Made by a program: the position numbers and the translations under genes
The notes under the pieces: generated by a model
Told to the model about the DNA's origin: nothing
Seen by the model: only the letters and a program-made list of their open reading frames with translations
The model's database searches: none
Shown here: positions 33,835-35,393 of the stretch, piece by piece
How the letters are laid out: each line of letters starts with the position of its first letter
Numbering within the stretch: the stretch's first letter is position 1
DNA from: Promethearchaeota archaeon
GTDB taxonomy: Archaea; Asgardarchaeota; Lokiarchaeia; Sigyniarchaeales; SOKP01
Direction of reading: 5' to 3'
DNA: 35,393 nt
NCBI GenBank assembly: GCA_008080765.1
Contig: SHMU01000020.1
Span: 1-35,393, forward strand

Positions 33835-34821
33835 ATGAAAGCAGCTGTTTTTGAGGATATAAAGAAAATTGTATTTCATACGGAATATCCAAATCCCACC
33901 ATTGGTCCTGATGATGTATTAATTCAGACAAAATTTTGTGGAATTTGTGGCTCTGATCTGCATAATTTTAAGTTTAAAATGTATCAAACTCCGCTCATTA
34001 TGGGGCATGAGCTCTCAGGCGTAGTAAAAGAAACGGGTAAGAATGTGAAAGGATTCAAACCGGGCCATAATGTATGTGGAATTAATGTAAAGCTTGATAT
34101 TAGCGGAGGTAAATTAGGGGGATTAGGGATTTTTGAAAATGGGGGATTTGCGGAATATGTGAAAGCCCCAGAGAAATATGTATTTCATGTTCCCACTAGT
34201 ATTTCCCTCAAAGAAGCTATAATGATAGAATCCTTTGCAAATATCACGAGAGCCATGAAGCTATCCCAAATTACTGATAATGAAAAAATACTGATCATAG
34301 GAGGGGGGAATATCGGTTTATGTTTCTTAACAACTTTTCTCGTCAATAAGTCTCCAGAATATGTCGTAGTTATAGAACCCCAAAGTTTTCTACGGAAAAA
34401 AGCACTAGAATTTGGAGCATCTGATGCGTTTCCCCCTCGAAAAACAAAAATTAAAAAATATCTTAAACAACAAGGATCCCCTACATTTATCTTCGATTGT
34501 GTTGCAAATCAAGATACGATCTTACTCTCCATCGATGTAGTAGAACGTGGTGGTACGCTTTTATTAGAAGGAATCCATAAAGGTACAATCGAGTTTCCAG
34601 CCTTTTTAATTAATTCAAAAGAAATTAGTATTAAAGGTTGTCTCGGACATGATAGAGAGGACATCTTACGAGCAATTGAGTTGATCAAAACGAATGAAAT
34701 CAATTTGAGCAAATTCATTACTAATACTGTTAAACTGGAGAATCTTCAACAGGTCTTTACATCCTATTTGGAGGAAGAGGATCGTGATTTTATTAAAAAT
34801 GTGGTAGAAATAGGTGATTAA
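33835..34821 (+). CDS. Zinc-type MDR alcohol/polyol dehydrogenase
   Basis: A 328-residue medium-chain dehydrogenase. The catalytic zinc site is suggested by C35 (FCGICGSDLH), H58-E59 (GHELSG) and E132 (MIESFAN). The nucleotide-binding GGGNIG is at 156-161, with VVVIEP at the end of the second strand suggesting NAD (acid after the beta strand). The four-cysteine structural zinc loop is missing. In its place is a glycine-rich stretch near 86-98 (LDISGGKLGGLG), as in some threonine/sorbitol dehydrogenase relatives. The protein is slightly short for the family. The substrate is unknown. Confidence 0.88.
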   Translation: MKAAVFEDIKKIVFHTEYPNPTIGPDDVLIQTKFCGICGSDLHNFKFKMYQTPLIMGHELSGVVKETGKNVKGFKPGHNVCGINVKLDISGGKLGGLGIFENGGFAEYVKAPEKYVFHVPTSISLKEAIMIESFANITRAMKLSQITDNEKILIIGGGNIGLCFLTTFLVNKSPEYVVVIEPQSFLRKKALEFGASDAFPPRKTKIKKYLKQQGSPTFIFDCVANQDTILLSIDVVERGGTLLLEGIHKGTIEFPAFLINSKEISIKGCLGHDREDILRAIELIKTNEINLSKFITNTVKLENLQQVFTSYLEEEDRDFIKNVVEIGD

Positions 34822-34823
34822 CC

Positions 34824-35393
34824 TTAATCTCTTTTTATATTCGTTTCAATTATTTTTTTTGATAATAGTCCAAAAGCCTTCTCTACATTTTTTCCTGTTT
34901 TAGCAGAGGTTAGTATTGTAGTTTCAGCACCAATCGTTTTTTCTAATTTCTTAATCTTTTCTAACGAAATAATAGAATCCAAATCATTTTTATTTCCAAT
35001 TAAAATAATCGGTATAGAATTGAAATATTTTTGTAGATCATTATACCAAAATTCTTTTATTTGCTGGAATGTATCCTCACGCGTTAAATCACCTACTATA
35101 AGCGCTCCCTTTGCCCCCCTATAATATTTATGCCTCATATTAAACCACCTCTCTTGTCCGGCAATATCCCATACTGCAAGCTTAATTCTGGTATCCTCTA
35201 ATTGAAGGTCCTTCATAAAAATATTTGTACCAATAGTACTTCGATAGTCCTTCGAAAATCAATTAGAAACAAATCTCATAACTAAACTCGTTTTTCCTAC
35301 AGCAGCAGAACCAATAAGGGTTTGTTCAAAAATAACTTTCCATTAGTTTTTTAAGAAGGTATTTCTTAAAGCTTTTGCAGTGGAAATTTCATC
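34824..35393 (-). pseudogene. Rab/Ras-like small GTPase interrupted by two in-frame stops (extends to window edge)
   Basis: The intact 130-codon part (ATG at 35216) holds the G3 motif WDIAGQE (D17), G4 NKND (75-78) and G5 TSAK (103-106) of a Ras-superfamily GTPase. The P-loop lies upstream in the same frame: GSAAVGKTS at 35286-35312, followed by LVMRFVSN and, after a stop, FSKDYRSTIGTN with switch I. A TGA at 35259-35261 stands where a lysine or similar residue is expected. A TAA at 35343-35345 lies just before WKVIF. Translation from 35216 alone would lack the P-loop and could not bind GTP normally. It is a pseudogene, or the stops are sequence errors. Such eukaryote-like GTPases are abundant in Asgard archaea. 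Confidence 0.72.

Noticed and set aside
35259-35261. TGA read as selenocysteine in the GTPase
   Set aside because: The position corresponds to a variable surface residue in small GTPases, there is no catalytic need for selenium, and a second stop (TAA) also interrupts the frame.

Overview
The window looks like a piece of an AT-rich archaeal genome, most likely an Asgard (Promethearchaeota, Lokiarchaeia-like) archaeon. Archaeal informational genes point to archaea: topoisomerase VI subunits A and B, a GINS subunit, and an MCM helicase. So do the LysW-type lysine/arginine enzymes, a fused CoaBC and a tungsten-type aldehyde ferredoxin oxidoreductase. Promoters are TATA-like, several genes look leaderless, and GGTGAT or GGAGG motifs appear inside operons. 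The Asgard assignment is an inference from a Rab/Ras-like small GTPase with canonical G3, G4 and G5 motifs, a eukaryote-type PPP phosphatase and a PI3/4-kinase-like protein. No rRNA or tRNA is visible to confirm it.

Layout. 319-6122 (+): an operon of a MoxR-type AAA+ ATPase, a large protein with a C-terminal vWA domain, and a 779-residue protein with a degenerate SWIM-like zinc motif. 6119-9001 (-): LysX, LysZ and LysK of the LysW-carrier pathway. 9163-11982 (+): a radical SAM protein and CoaBC. 12266-12652: a GC-rich, hairpin-rich island that resembles the 3' end of an IS200/IS605 tnpB with an omega-RNA-like right end, on the minus strand. 12685-18961 (+): topoisomerase VI B (very large, with one frameshift), topoisomerase VI A, a small helical protein and orotate phosphoribosyltransferase. 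18982-19533 (-): a GINS-like subunit. 19659-23045 (+): a membrane-anchored HEAT-repeat protein. 23265-28574 (+): MCM helicase carrying two LAGLIDADG inteins. 28697-29266 (+): rubrerythrin. 29281-31019: a divergent pair of a PI3/4K-like kinase and a PPP phosphatase. 31043-33638 (-): a VIT1/CCC1-family transporter and aldehyde ferredoxin oxidoreductase. 33835-34821 (+): an MDR dehydrogenase. 34824-35393 (-): a small GTPase broken by two in-frame stops.

How the genes fit together. The centre (12.7-28.6 kb) is a DNA topology and replication neighbourhood: Topo VI, GINS and MCM, with pyrE for pyrimidines. The left end is a chaperone-like MoxR-vWA module of unknown client. The right end combines redox and iron genes (rubrerythrin, VIT, AOR, MDR) with eukaryote-like signalling proteins (kinase, phosphatase, GTPase).

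The points most worth a second look are the Topo VI B architecture and frameshift, the two inteins in the MCM ATPase core, the omega-RNA-like relic beside the topo VI promoter, the kinase/phosphatase pair, the MoxR-vWA-SWIM operon, and the interrupted GTPase.
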